Shown one piece after another: positions 29,620-43,300 of a stretch of 64,000 nucleotides of DNA. The DNA lies in the NCBI GenBank assembly GCA_026168455.1, contig CM047431.1, positions 8,206,943-8,270,942 of the forward strand, written 5' to 3'. This DNA is from Theocolax elegans (taxonomy: Eukaryota; Arthropoda; Insecta; Hymenoptera; Cerocephalidae). The number at the start of each line of letters is the position of its first letter. The stretch's first letter is position 1. Position numbers and translations under genes: made by a program. The notes below the pieces were generated by a model that worked only from the letters and a program-made list of their open reading frames with translations, was not told the origin of the DNA and did not search any database.

Positions 29620-31355
29620 AAACGGTTGGTTCAGTAATTGAAATAATATAAATTATCAGGTTTACCTTTACGAATATTACAAAGCTTATAGATAGCCGAA
29701 AAGAACTACTGACGGTGCTGCAGCAAAGGACAATTTTCTTTTGGTGCAGATGCCGGAGTCCCAAGGTAGAGCCCTTCAGGCTCTAGATTACAGACCCTTC
29801 TACGCGTTGGAGCGAGTTACTTTTAAAGTGCACGCTTCGGCGGTAGTTGAGTCTGATAAAGAGGCAGCAGTGCCGGGAAGCTCGAAATAATGACCTTCAA
29901 GGTGCTGCAAATCTCACAAATTAACTTACATCACTGCAAAAACTCTCCTGCACTATTGCGTAAGGGTTTGGCAGAGATACACACAGGCCTGTCACTGGTC
30001 CAAGAACCATGGACGGTGAGAGGAACAATTAAGGGCTTAGGGGGAAAGGGGCTTGTTTGTTACAGGGACATGCAAGCTGAGACGCCCAGAACGTGTATCA
30101 TCATCAAGGGAGTAAATGTAACTCCGCCGATGGATTTCTATACAAGGGACCTGACAGCAGTAAGAACAGAAACGGAGGATATTGGCAACATAGTCATTGT
30201 CTCAGCGTACTTTCCATATGATGGAGAAGTAAATTCACCCACGGAAGTTAAAAGGTTAATTACCTTCTGTGAGAGTAGGAACCTATCACTCCTTATAGAC
30301 TGTGACGCTAACTCGCATCACATACGTGTGTGGCAGCAGAGACATCAATAAGAGAGAGGAGGAACTGGTGGAATATCTAGTTACTACTAAACTAGATATT
30401 CTACATACTGGTACAACGCCAACATTCTGCAATAAACTTAGAGCAGAAGTGTTGGATATTACGTTATGTACTGGAGAAATAACAAATAGGATCCAGAGGT
30501 AGAGGGTATCTGATGAACCGAAGCTATCTGATCATGCCAAAATTGTCTTCGAATTGGTGGGACCTGGAATAAATCCTAGAACATGGACCAGGAAATCTAG
30601 GAAGACAAATTGGATAACCTACAAAGAAGAAACAAGCAGCTCTCTAGCAAACTTTCCAGAACATATTAGGAACTGGAAGGAGCTTGAAAAAGCTGCAGAT
30701 AAACTAAAGAAAGAAATTATCTCAGCTTTTGAGAATAACTGCAGACTCACATTGGTGGGTAAGCGAGATAAGACCTACTGGTGGAACAAGAACTTGGAGT
30801 ATCTCAAGAAACAAGTAAGGAAAACCTTTAAGCTAGCCCAGAAAAGAGCTACAGCAGACGAATGGAATCATTATGCAAGTAAAAGAGATAGCTATCAAGC
30901 AGCAATTAGGAAGGCTCAGGCAGAATCATGGGCCAACTTTTGCAGCGACATAGAAAAAGGCTCACAGGCAACTCGGTTGGATAAGATTTTGTCAAAAAGC
31001 CCTGAAGCTATATTGGGGGCACTTAAACTGCCAAATGGTAAATACACCATGACAGATGAAGAAACGTTGCACCACCTGATCGAATCTTTCTACCCGGACT
31101 TCTCGAAGGAAGGGGAAGGGGCGATGGAATTTCACGAGTCGAACGACTACAGAACGGGGAACCAGTATGCGGTAAACCAAACCGGATCATGCAGTGTGCT
31201 GGGGACCGAAATTGCCTCAGAGGACAAAATCAGGTGGGCCATCGGATCTTTTGGCCCGTATAAGTCGCCAGGACTGGATGGTATCTACCCGGCACTGTTA
31301 CAGAGGGCGGGAGAGTGTATTATCCGTCCAATGACTAGGCTTATTAGGGCAAGAG
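29620..31355 (+). mobile_element. Jockey/I-like non-LTR element, 5' half, cut by the satellite
   Basis: It contains a possible ORF1 tail (to about 29889, ending TAATGA at the ORF2 start), an endonuclease and the beginning of RT. At about 31350, after IRPMTRLIRARGYS, the coding sequence passes straight into satellite monomers. The right part of the element is not on the other side of the array. Confidence 0.75.
29890..31355 (+). pseudogene. Jockey/I-like ORF2: endonuclease and pre-RT, frameshifted
   Basis: ATG at 29890 overlaps a TAA (TAATGA). The first frame gives LQISQINLHHCKNSPALL, the catalytic Glu in LVQEPWTVRG, and LLIDCDANSHH (Asp/Asn motif). A frameshift at about 30325 leads to EEELVEYLVTTKLDILHTGT and AEVLDITLCTGEI. 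A TAG at 30500 falls where the strand before SDH continues; LSDHAKIVFEL follows in the same frame, so the His is kept. The linker has KTYWWNKNLEYLKKQVRKTF, and the pre-RT block ends GPYKSPGLDGIYPALLQRAG. Only the RT entry is present; palm motifs are lost at the satellite border. Two lesions only, so decay is moderate. Confidence 0.83.
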
Positions 31356-34300
31356 GTTATTCGGTTTCGATTGCCTGTCTGCTAGGGTGAATTTTGCAAT
31401 ATTAAATCTCTCTTTCCCGGGTTATTTGGTTTAAGCTGCCTGTCTGCTAGATTGAATTATACAATATTAAATCCCTCTTTTCCGGGTTATTTGGTTTTAA
31501 TTGTCTGTCTCTAAAATTAAATTATACAATATTAAATCCCTCTTTCCCGGGTTATTTGGTTTAAGCTGCCTGTCTGCTAGGTTGAATTTTGCAATATTAA
31601 ATCTCTCTTTTCTGGGTTATTTGGTTTTAATTGCCTGTCTGCTAGGTTGAATTTTGCAATAGTAAATCTCTCTTTCACGGGTTATTTAATTTCGATTACC
31701 TGTCTGCTAGGTTGTATTTTGCAATATTAAATCTCTTTCCCGGGTTATTTGGTTTCAATTGCCTGTCTGCTAGAATAAAATATTCAATATTAAATCCCTC
31801 TAACCCAGGTTATTTGGTTTAAGCTGACTGTCAGCTAGATCGAATTTTACAGTTTTAAATCCCACTTTCTCGGGTTATTTGGTTTCAACTGCCTGTCTGC
31901 TAGGTTGAATTTTGCAATATTAAATCTCACTTTCCCGGGTTATTTGGTTTAAGCTGACTGTCTGCTAGGTTGAATTTTGCAATATTAAATCTCTCTTTCC
32001 CGGGTTATTTGGTTTTAATTGCCTGTTTGTAAAATTGAATATTGGAATATTAAATCCCTCTTACCCGGGTTATTTGGTTCCAATTGCCTGTCTGCTAGGT
32101 TGAATTTTGCAATATTAAATGTCTCTTTCCCGGGTTATTTGGTTTCAATTGCCTGTCTGCTAGATCGAATTTTACAATATTAAATCCCTCTATCCCGGGT
32201 TATTTGGTTTCAATTACCAGTCTGCTAGGTTGAATTTTGCAATATCGAATGTCTCTTTCCCGGGTTATTTGGTTTAAGCTGCCTGTCTGCTAGGTTGAAT
32301 TTTGCAATATTAAATTTCTCTTTCCCGGGTTATTTGGTTTCAAGTGCTTGTCTGCTAGATCGAATTTTACAATTTCAAATCCCTCTTTCCCGGGTCATTT
32401 GGTTTCAATTGCCAGTCTGCTAGGTTGAATTTTGCAATATTAAATCCATCTTACCCGGGTTATTTGGTTTTAATTGCCTGTTTGTAAAATTGAATATTGC
32501 AATATTAAATCCCTCTTACCCGGGTTATTTGGTTTCAATTGCCTGTCTGCTAGGTTGAATTTTGCAATATTAAATCTCTCTTTCCCGGGTTATTTGGTTT
32601 AAGCTGCCTGTCTGCTAGGTTGAATTTTGCAATATTAAATCTCTCTTTCCCGGGTTATTTGGTTTAAGCTGCCTGTCTGCTAGATTGAATTATACAATAT
32701 TAAATCCCTCTTTCCCGGGTTATTTGGTTTAAGCTGCCTGTCTGCTTGGTTGAATTTTGCAATATTAAATCTTTCTTTTCTGGGTTATTTGGTTTTAATT
32801 GCCTGTCTGCTAGGTTGAATTTTGCAATATTAAATGTCTCTTTCCCGGGTTATTTGGTTTCAATTGCCTGTCTGCTAGTTCGAATTTTACAATTTTAAAT
32901 CCCTCTTTCCCGGGTCATTTGGTTTCAATTGCCAGTCTGCTAGGTTGAATTTTGCAATATTAAATCCATCTTACCCGGGTTATTTGGTCTCAATTGCCTG
33001 TCTGCTAGGTTGAATATTGCAATATTAAATCCCTCTTACCCGGGTTATTTGGTTTCAATTGCCTGTCTGCTAGGCTGAATTTTGCAATATTAAATCTCTC
33101 TTTTCTGGGTTATTTGGTTTTAATTGCCTGTCTGCTAGGTTGAATTTTGCAATAGTAAATCTCTCTTTCCCGGGTTATTTAATTTCGATTACCTGTCTGC
33201 TAGGTTGAATTTTGCAATATTAAATCTCTTTCCCGGGTTATTTGGTTTCAATTGCCTGTCAGCTAGATCGAATATTACAGTTTTAAATCCCTCTTTCCCG
33301 GGTTATTTGGTTTCAACTGCCTGTCTGCTAGGTTGAATTTTGCAATATTAAATCTCTCTTTCCAGGGTTATTTGGTTTAAGCTGACTGTCTGCTAGGTTG
33401 AATTTTGCAATATTAAATCTCTCTTTCCCGGGTTATTTGGTTTTAATTGCCTGTTTGTAAAATTGAATTATACAATATTAAATCCCTCTTTCCCGGGTTA
33501 TTTGGTTTAAGCTGCCTGTCTGCTTGGTTGAATTTTGCAATATTAAATCTTTCTTTTCTGGGTTATTTGGTTTTAATTGCCTGTCTGCTAGGTTGAATTT
33601 TGCAATATTAAATGTCTCTTTCCCGGGTTATTTGGTTTCAATTGCCTGTCTGCTAGATCGAATTTTACAATTTTAAATCCCTCTTTCCCGGGTCATTTGG
33701 TTTCAATTGCCAGTCTGCTAGGTTGAATTTTGCAATATTAAATCCATCTTACCCGGGTTATTTGGTCTCAATTGCCTGTCTGCTAGGTTGAATATTGCAA
33801 TATTAAATCCCTCTTACCCGGGTTATTTGGTTTCAATTGCCTGTCTGCTAGGTTGAATTTTGCAATATTAAATCTCTCTTTTCTGGGTTATTTGGTTATA
33901 ATTGCCTGTCTGCTAGGTTGAATTTTGCAATAGTAAATCTCTCTTTCCCGGGTTATTTAATTTCGATTACCTGTCTGCTAGGTTGAATTTTGCAATATTA
34001 AATCTCTTTCCCGGGTTATTTGGTTTCAATTACCTGTCTGCTAGATCGAATTTTACAATATTAAATCCCTCTATCCCGGGTTATTTGGTTTAAGCTGACT
34101 GTCTGCTAGGTTGAATTTTGCAATATTAAATCTCTCTTTCCCGGGTTATTGGGTTTTAATTGCCTGTTTGTAAAATTGAATTATACAATATTAAATCCCT
34201 CTTTCCCGGGTTATTTGGTTTAAGCTGCCTGTCTGCTTGGTTCAATTTTACAATTTTAAATCTCTCTTTTCTGGGTTATTTGGTTTTAATTGCCTGTCTG

Positions 34301-37300
34301 CTAGGTTGAATTTTGCAATATTAAATGTCTCTTTCCCGGGTTATATGGTTTCAATTGCCTGTCTACTAGATCGAATTTTACAATATTAAATCCCTCTATC
34401 CCGGGTTATTTGGTTTCAATTACCAGTCTGCTAGGTTGAATTTTACAATTTTAAATCCCTCTTTCCCGGGTCATTTGGTTTCAATTGCCAGTCTGCTAGG
34501 TTGAATTTTGCAATATTAAAACCATCTTACCCGGGTTATTTGGTTTCAATTGCCTGTCTGCTAGGTTGAATTTTGTAATATTAAATCCCTCTTACCCGGG
34601 TTATTTGGTTTCAATTGCCTGTCTGCTAGGTTGAATTTTGCAATATTAAATCTCTCTTTCCCGGGTTATTTGGTTTTAATTGCCTGTTTGTAAAATTGAA
34701 TTATACAATATTAAATCCCTCTTTCCCGGGTTATTTGGTTTAAGCTGCCTGTCTGCTAGGTTGAATTTTGAAATATTAAATCTCTCTTTCCCGCGTTATT
34801 TGGTTTAAACTGCCTGTCTGCTAGGTTGAATTTTGCAATATTAAATCTCTCTTTCCCGTGTTATTTGGTTTAAGCTGCCTGTCTGCTAGATTGAATTATA
34901 CAATATTAAATCCCTCTTTCCCGGGTTATTTGGTTTAAGCTGCCTGTCTGCTAGGTTGAATTTTACAATTTTAAATCCCTCTTTCCCGGGTTATTTGGTT
35001 TAAGCTGCCTGTCTGCTTGGTTCAATCTTACAATATTAAATATCTCTTTTCTGGGTTATTTGGTTTTAATTGCCTGTCTGCTAGGTTGAATTTTGCAATA
35101 TTAAATCTCTCTTTCCCGGGTTATTTGGTTTAAGCTGCCTGTCTGCTAGGTTGAATTTTGCAATATTAAATCTCTCTTTCCCGGGTTATTTGGTTTCAAC
35201 TGCCTGTCTGCTAGGTTGAATTTTGCAATATTAAATCTCTCTTTCCCGGGTAATTTGGTTTAAGCTGACTGTCTGCTAGGTTGAATTTTGCAATATTAAA
35301 TCTCTCTTTCCCGGGTTATTTGGTTTTAATTGCCTGTTTGTAAAATTGAATTATACAATATTAAATCCCTCTTTCCCGGGTTATTTGGTTTAAGCTGCCT
35401 GTCTGCTAGGTTGAATTTTGAAATGTTAAATCTCTCTTTCCCGCGTTATTTGGTTTAAGCTGCCTGTCTGCTAGGTTGAATTTTGCAATATTAAATCTCT
35501 CTTTCCCGGGTTATTTGGTTTAAGCTGCCTGTCTGCTAGATTGAATTATACAATATTAAATCCCTCTTTCCCGGGTTATTTGGTTTAAGCTGCCTGTCTG
35601 CTAGATTGAATTATACAATATTAAATCCCTCTTTCCCGGGTTATTTGGTTTAAGCTGCCTGTCTGCTAGGTTGAATTTTACAATTTTAAATCCCTCTTTC
35701 CCGGGTTATTTGGTTTAAGCTGCCTGTCTGCTTGGTTCAATCTTACAATATTAAATCTCTCTTTTCTGGGTTATTTGGTTTTAATTGCCTGTCTGCTAGG
35801 TTGAATTTTGCAATATTAAATCTCTCTTTCCCGGGTTATTTGGTTTAAGCTGCCTGTCTGCTAGGTTGAATTTTGCAATATTAAATCTCTCTTTCCCGGG
35901 TTATTTGGTTTCAACTGCCTGTCTGCTAGGTTGAATTTTGCAATATTAAATCTCTCTTTCCCGGGTAATTTGGTTTAAGCTGACCGTCTGCTAGGTTGAA
36001 TTTTGCAATATTAAATCTCTCTTTTCTGTGTTATTTGGTTTTAATTGCCTGTCTGCTAGGTTGAATTTTGCAATAGTAAATCTCTCTTTCCCGGGTTATT
36101 TAATTTCGATTACCTGTCTGCTAGGTTGAATTTTGCAATATTAAATCTCTTTTCCGGGTTATTTGGTTTCAATTACCTGTCTGCTAGATCGAATTTTACA
36201 ATATTAAATCCCTCTATCCCGGGTTATTTGGTTTAAGCTGACTGTCTGCTAGGTTGAATTTTGCAATATTAAATCTCTCTTTCCCGGGTTATTGGCTTTT
36301 AATTCCCTGTTTGTAAAATTGAATTATACAATATTAAATCCCTCTTTCCCGGGTTATTTGGTTTAAGCTGCCTGTCTGCTTGGTTCAATTTTACAATTTT
36401 AAATCTCTCTTTTCTGGGTTATTTGGATTTAATTGCCTGTCTGCTAGGTTGAATTTTGCAATATTAAATGTCTCTTTCCCGGGTTATATGGTTTCAATTG
36501 CCTGTCTGCTAGATCGAATTTTACAATATTAAATCCCTCTATCCCGGGTTATTTGGTTTCAATTACCAGTCTGCTAGGTTGAATTTTGCAATATTAAATG
36601 TCTCTTTCCCGGGTTATTTGGTTTAAGCTGCCTGTCTGCTAAAATGAAATATTCAATATTAAATCCCTCTAACCCAGGTTATTTGGTTTAAGGTGACTGT
36701 CAGCTAGATCGAATTTTACAGTTTTAAATCCCACTTTCCCGGGTTATTTGGTTTCAACTGCCTGTCTGCTAGGTTGAATTTTGCAATATTAAATCTCTCT
36801 TTCCCGGGTAATTTGGTTTAAGCTGACCGTCTGCTAGGTTGAATTTTACAGTTTTAAATCCCACTTTCCCGGGTTATTTGGTTTCAACTGCCTGTCTGCT
36901 AGGTTGAATTTTGCAATATTAAATCTCTCTTTCCCGGGTTATTTGGTTTCAACTGCCTGTCTGCTAGGTTGAATTTTGCAATATTAAATCTCTCTTTCCC
37001 GGGTAATTTGGTTTAAGCTGACCGTCTGCTAGGTTGAATTTTGCAATATTAAATCTCTCTTTTCTGGGTTATTTGGTTTTAATTGCCTGTCTGCTAGGTT
37101 GAATTTTGCAATAGTAAATCTCTCTTTCCCGGGTTATTTAATTTCGATTACCTGTCTGCTAGGTTGAATTTTGCAATATTAAATCTCTATCCCGGGTTAT
37201 TTGGTTTCAATTACCAGTCTGCTAGGTTGAATTTTACAATTTTAAATCCCTCTTTCCCGGGTCATTTGGTTTCAATTGCCAGTCTGCTAGGTTGAATTTT

Positions 37301-40300
37301 GCAATATTAAAACCATCTTACCCGGGTTATTTTGTTTCAATTGCCTGTCTGCTAGGTTGAATTTTGCAATATTAAATCTCTCTTTCCCGGGTTATTTGGT
37401 TTCAATTACCAGTCTGCTAGGTTGAATTTTACAATTTTAAATCCCTCTTTCCCGGGTCATTTGGTTTCAATTGCCAGTCTGCTAGGTTGAATTTTGCAAT
37501 ATTAAAACCATCTTACCCGGGTTATTTAATTTCGATTACCTGTCTGCTAGGTTGAATTTTGCAATATTAAATCTCTATCCCGGGTTATTTGGTTTCAATT
37601 ACCAGTCTGCTAGGTTGAATTTTACAATTTTAAATCCCTCTTTCCCGGGTCATTTGGTTTCAATTGCCAGTCTGCTAGGTTGAATTTTGCAATATTAAAA
37701 CCATCTTACCCGGGTTATTTGGTTTCAATTGCCTGTCTGCTAGGTTGAATTTTGCAATATTAAATCTCTCTTTCCCGGGTTATTTGGTTTCAACTGCCTG
37801 TCTGCTAGGTTGAATTTTGCAATATTAAATCTCTCTTTCCCGGGTAATTTGGTTTAAGCTGACCGTCTGCTAGGTTGAATTTTGCAATATTAAATCTCTC
37901 TTTTCTGGGTTATTTGGTTTTAATTGCCTGTCTGCTAGGTTGAATTTTGCAATAGTAAATCTCTCTTTCCCGGGTTATTTGGTTTCAACTGCCTGTCTGC
38001 TAGGTTGAATTTTGCAATATTAAATCTCTCTTTCCCGGGTAATTTGGTTTAAGCTGACCGTCTGCTAGGTTGAATTTTGCAATATTAAATCTCTCTTTTC
38101 TGGGTTATTTGGTTTTAATTGCCTGTCTGCTAGGTTGAATTTTGCAATAGTAAATCTCTCTTTCCCGGGTTATTTGGTTTCAACTGCCTGTCTGCTAGGT
38201 TGAATTTTGCAATATTAAATCTCTCTTTCCCGGGTTATTTGGTTTAAGCTGACTGTCTGCTAGGTTGAATTTTGCAATATTAAATCTCTCTTTCCCGGGT
38301 TATTTGGTTTTAATTGCCTGTTTGTAAAATTGAATTATACAATATTAAATCCCTCTTTCCCGGGTTATTTGGTTTAAGCTGCCTGTCTGCTAGGTTGAAT
38401 TTTGAAATATTAAATCTCTCTTTCCCGCGTTATTTGGTTTCAACTGCCTGTCTGCTAGGTTGAATTTTGCAATATTAAATCTCTCTTTCCCGGGTAATTT
38501 GGTTTAAGCTGACCGTCTGCTAGGTTGAATTTTGCAATATTAAATCTCTCTTTTCTGGGTTATTTGGTTTTAATTGCCTGTCTGCTAGGTTGAATTTTGC
38601 AATAGTAAATCTCTCTTTCCCGGGTTATTTAATTTCGATTACCTGTCTGCTAGGTTGAATTTTGCAATATTAAATCTCTATCCCGGGTTATTTGGTTTCA
38701 ATTACCAGTCTGCTAGGTTGAATTTTACAATTTTAAATCCCTCTTTCCCGGGTCATTTGGTTTCAATTGCCAGTCTGCTAGGTTGAATTTTGCAATATTA
38801 AAACCATCTTACCCGGGTTATTTTGTTTCAATTGCCTGTCTGCTAGGTTGAATTTTGCAATATTAAATCTCTCTTTCCCGGGTTATTTGGTTTCAACTGC
38901 CTGTCTGCTAGGTTGAATTTTGCAATATTAAATCTCTCTTTCCCGGGTAATTTGGTTTAAGCTGACCGTCTGCTAGGTTGAATTTTGCAATATTAAATCT
39001 CTCTTTTCTGGGTTATTTGGTTTTAATTGCCTGTCTGCTAGGTTGAATTTTGCAATAGTAAATCTCTCTTTCCCGGGTTATTTAATTTCGATTACCTGTC
39101 TGCTAGGTTGAATTTTGCAATATTAAATCTCTATCCCGGGTTATTTGGTTTCAATTACCAGTCTGCTAGGTTGAATTTTACAATTTTAAATCCCTCTTTC
39201 CCGGGTCATTTGGTTTCAATTGCCAGTCTGCTAGGTTGAATTTTGCAATATTAAAACCATCTTACCCGGGTTATTTAATTTCGATTACCTGTCTGCTAGG
39301 TTGAATTTTGCAATATTAAATCTCTATCCCGGGTTATTTGGTTTCAATTACCAGTCTGCTAGGTTGAATTTTACAATTTTAAATCCCTCTTTCCCGGGTC
39401 ATTTGGTTTCAATTGCCAGTCTGCTAGGTTGAATTTTGCAATATTAAAACCATCTTACCCGGGTTATTTGGTTTCAATTGCCTGTCTGCTAGGTTGAATT
39501 TTGCAATATTAAATCTCTCTTTCCCGGGTTATTTGGTTTCAACTGCCTGTCTGCTAGGTTGAATTTTGCAATATTAAATCTCTCTTTCCCGGGTAATTTG
39601 GTTTAAGCTGACCGTCTGCTAGGTTGAATTTTGCAATATTAAATCTCTCTTTTCTGGGTTATTTGGTTTTAATTGCCTGTCTGCTAGGTTGAATTTTGCA
39701 ATAGTAAATCTCTCTTTCCCGGGTTATTTGGTTTCAACTGCCTGTCTGCTAGGTTGAATTTTGCAATATTAAATCTCTCTTTCCCGGGTAATTTGGTTTA
39801 AGCTGACCGTCTGCTAGGTTGAATTTTGCAATATTAAATCTCTCTTTTCTGGGTTATTTGGTTTTAATTGCCTGTCTGCTAGGTTGAATTTTGCAATAGT
39901 AAATCTCTCTTTCCCGGGTTATTTAATTTCGATTACCTGTCTGCTAGGTTGAATTTTGCAATATTAAATCTCTATCCCGGGTTATTTGGTTTCAATTACC
40001 AGTCTGCTAGGTTGAATTTTACAATTTTAAATCCCTCTTTCCCGGGTCATTTGGTTTCAATTGCCAGTCTGCTAGGTTGAATTTTGCAATATTAAAACCA
40101 TCTTACCCGGGTTATTTGGTTTCAATTGCCTGTCTGCTAGGTTGAATTTTGCAATATTAAATCTCTCTTTCCCGGGTTATTTGGTTTCAACTGCCTGTCT
40201 GCTAGGTTGAATTTTGCAATATTAAATCTCTCTTTCCCGGGTAATTTGGTTTAAGCTGACCGTCTGCTAGGTTGAATTTTGCAATATTAAATCTCTCTTT

Positions 40301-43300
40301 TCTGGGTTATTTGGTTTTAATTGCCTGTCTGCTAGGTTGAATTTTGCAATAGTAAATCTCTCTTTCCCGGGTTATTTGGTTTCAACTGCCTGTCTGCTAG
40401 GTTGAATTTTGCAATATTAAATCTCTCTTTCCCGGGTTATTTGGTTTAAGCTGACTGTCTGCTAGGTTGAATTTTGCAATATTAAATCTCTCTTTCCCGG
40501 GTTATTTGGTTTTAATTGCCTGTTTGTAAAATTGAATTATACAATATTAAATCCCTCTTTCCCGGGTTATTTGGTTTAAGCTGCCTGTCTGCTAGGTTGA
40601 ATTTTGAAATATTAAATCTCTCTTTCCCGCGTTATTTGGTTTAAGCTGCCTGTCTGCTAGGTTGAATTTTGCAATATTAAATCTCTCTTTCCCGTGTTAT
40701 TTGGTTTAAGCTGCCTGTCTGCTAGATTGAATTATACAATATTAAATCCCTCTTTCCCGGGTTATTTGGTTTAAGCTGCCTGTCTGCTAGGTTGAATTTT
40801 ACAATTTTAAATCCCTCTTTCCCGGGTTATTTGGTTTAAGCTGCCTGTCTGCTTGGTTCAATCTTACAATATTAAATATCTCTTTTCTGGGTTATTTGGT
40901 TTTAATTGCCTGTCTGCTAGGTTGAATTTTGCAATATTAAATCTCTCTTTCCCGGGTTATTTGGTTTAAGCTGCCTGTCTGCTAGGTTGAATTTTGCAAT
41001 ATTAAATCTCTCTTTCCCGGGTTATTTGGTTTCAACTGCCTGTCTGCTAGGTTGAATTTTGCAATATTAAATCTCTCTTTCCCGGGTAATTTGGTTTAAG
41101 CTGACTGTCTGCTAGGTTGAATTTTGCAATATTAAATCTCTCTTTCCCGGGTTATTTGGTTTTAATTGCCTGTTTGTAAAATTGAATTATACAATATTAA
41201 ATCCCTCTTTCCCGGGTTATTTGGTTTAAGCTGCCTGTCTGCTAGGTTGAATTTGAAATGTTAAATCTCTCTTTCCCGCGTTATTTGGTTTAAGCTGCCT
41301 GTCTGCTAGGTTGAATTTTGCAATATTAAATCTCTCTTTCCCGGGTTATTTGGTTTAAGCTGCCTGTCTGCTAGATTGAATTATACAATATTAAATCCCT
41401 CTTTCCCGGGTTATTTGGTTTAAGCTGCCTGTCTGCTAGGTTGAATTTTACAATTTTAAATCCCTCTTTCCCGGGTTATTTGGTTTAAGCTGCCTGTCTG
41501 CTTGGTTCAATCTTACAATATTAAATCTCTCTTTTCTGGGTTATTTGGTTTTAATTGCCTGTCTGCTAGGTTGAATTTTGCAATATTAAATCTCTCTTTC
41601 CCGGGTTATTTGGTTTAAGCTGCCTGTCTGCTAGGTTGAATTTTGCAATATTAAATCTCTCTTTCCCGGGTTATTTGGTTTCAACTGCCTGTCTGCTAGG
41701 TTGAATTTTGCAATATTAAATCTCTCTTTCCCGGGTAATTTGGTTTAAGCTGACCGTCTGCTAGGTTGAATTTTGCAATATTAAATCTCTCTTTTCTGTG
41801 TTATTTGGTTTTAATTGCCTGTCTGCTAGGTTGAATTTTGCAATAGTAAATCTCTCTTTCCCGGGTTATTTAATTTCGATTACCTGTCTGCTAGGTTGAA
41901 TTTTGCAATATTAAATCTCTTTTCCGGGTTATTTGGTTTCAATTACCTGTCTGCTAGATCGAATTTTACAATATTAAATCCCTCTATCCCGGGTTATTTG
42001 GTTTAAGCTGACTGTCTGCTAGGTTGAATTTTGCAATATTAAATCTCTCTTTCCCGGGTTATTGGGTTTTAATTCCCTGTTTGTAAAATTGAATTATACA
42101 ATATTACATCCCTCTTTCCCGGGTTATTTGGTTTAAGCTGCCTGTCTGCTTGGTTCAATTTTACAATTTTAAATCTCTCTTTTCTGGGTTATTTGGATTT
42201 AATTGCCTGTCTGCTAGGTTGAATTTTGCAATATTAAATGTCTCTTTCCCGGGTTATATGGTTTCAATTGCCTGTCTGCTAGATCGAATTTTACAATATT
42301 AAATCCCTCTATCCCGGGTTATTTGGTTTCAATTACCAGTCTGCTAGGTTGAATTTTGCAATATTAAATGTCTCTTTCCCGGGTTATTTGGTTTAAGCTG
42401 CCTGTCTGCTAAAATGAAATATTCAATATTAAATCCCTCTAACCCAGGTTATTTGGTTTAAGGTGACTGTCAGCTAGATCGAATTTTACAGTTTTAAATC
42501 CCACTTTCCCGGGTTATTTGGTTTCAACTGCCTGTCTGCTAGGTTGAATTTTGCAATATTAAATCTCTCTTTCCCGGGTAATTTGGTTTAAGCTGACCGT
42601 CTGCTAGGTTGAATTTTACAGTTTTAAATCCCACTTTCCCGGGTTATTTGGTTTCAACTGCCTGTCTGCTAGGTTGAATTTTGCAATATTAAATCTCTCT
42701 TTCCCGGGTTATTTGGTTTCAACTGCCTGTCTGCTAGGTTGAATTTTGCAATATTAAATCTCTCTTTCCCGGGTAATTTGGTTTAAGCTGACCGTCTGCT
42801 AGGTTGAATTTTGCAATATTAAATCTCTCTTTTCTGGGTTATTTGGTTTTAATTGCCTGTCTGCTAGGTTGAATTTTGCAATAGTAAATCTCTCTTTCCC
42901 GGGTTATTTGGTTTAAGCTGCCTGTCTGCTAGGTTGAATTTTGCAATATTAAATCTCTCTTTCCCGGGTTATTTGGTTTAAGCTGACCGTCTGCTAGGTT
43001 GAATTTTGCAATATTAAATCTCTCTTTTCTGGGTTATTTGGTTTTAATTGCCTGTCTGCTAGGTTGAATTTTGCAATATTAAATCTCTCTTTCCCGGGTT
43101 ATTTGGTTTAAGCTGCCTGTCTGCTAGGTTGAATTTTGCAATATTAAATCTCTCTTTCCCGGGTTATTTGGTTTCAACTGCCTGTCTGCTAGGTTGAATT
43201 TTGCAATATTAAATCTCTCTTTCCCGGGTAATTTGGTTTAAGCTGACCGTCTGCTAGGTTGAATTTTGCAATATTAAATCTCTCTTTTCTGTGTTATTTG

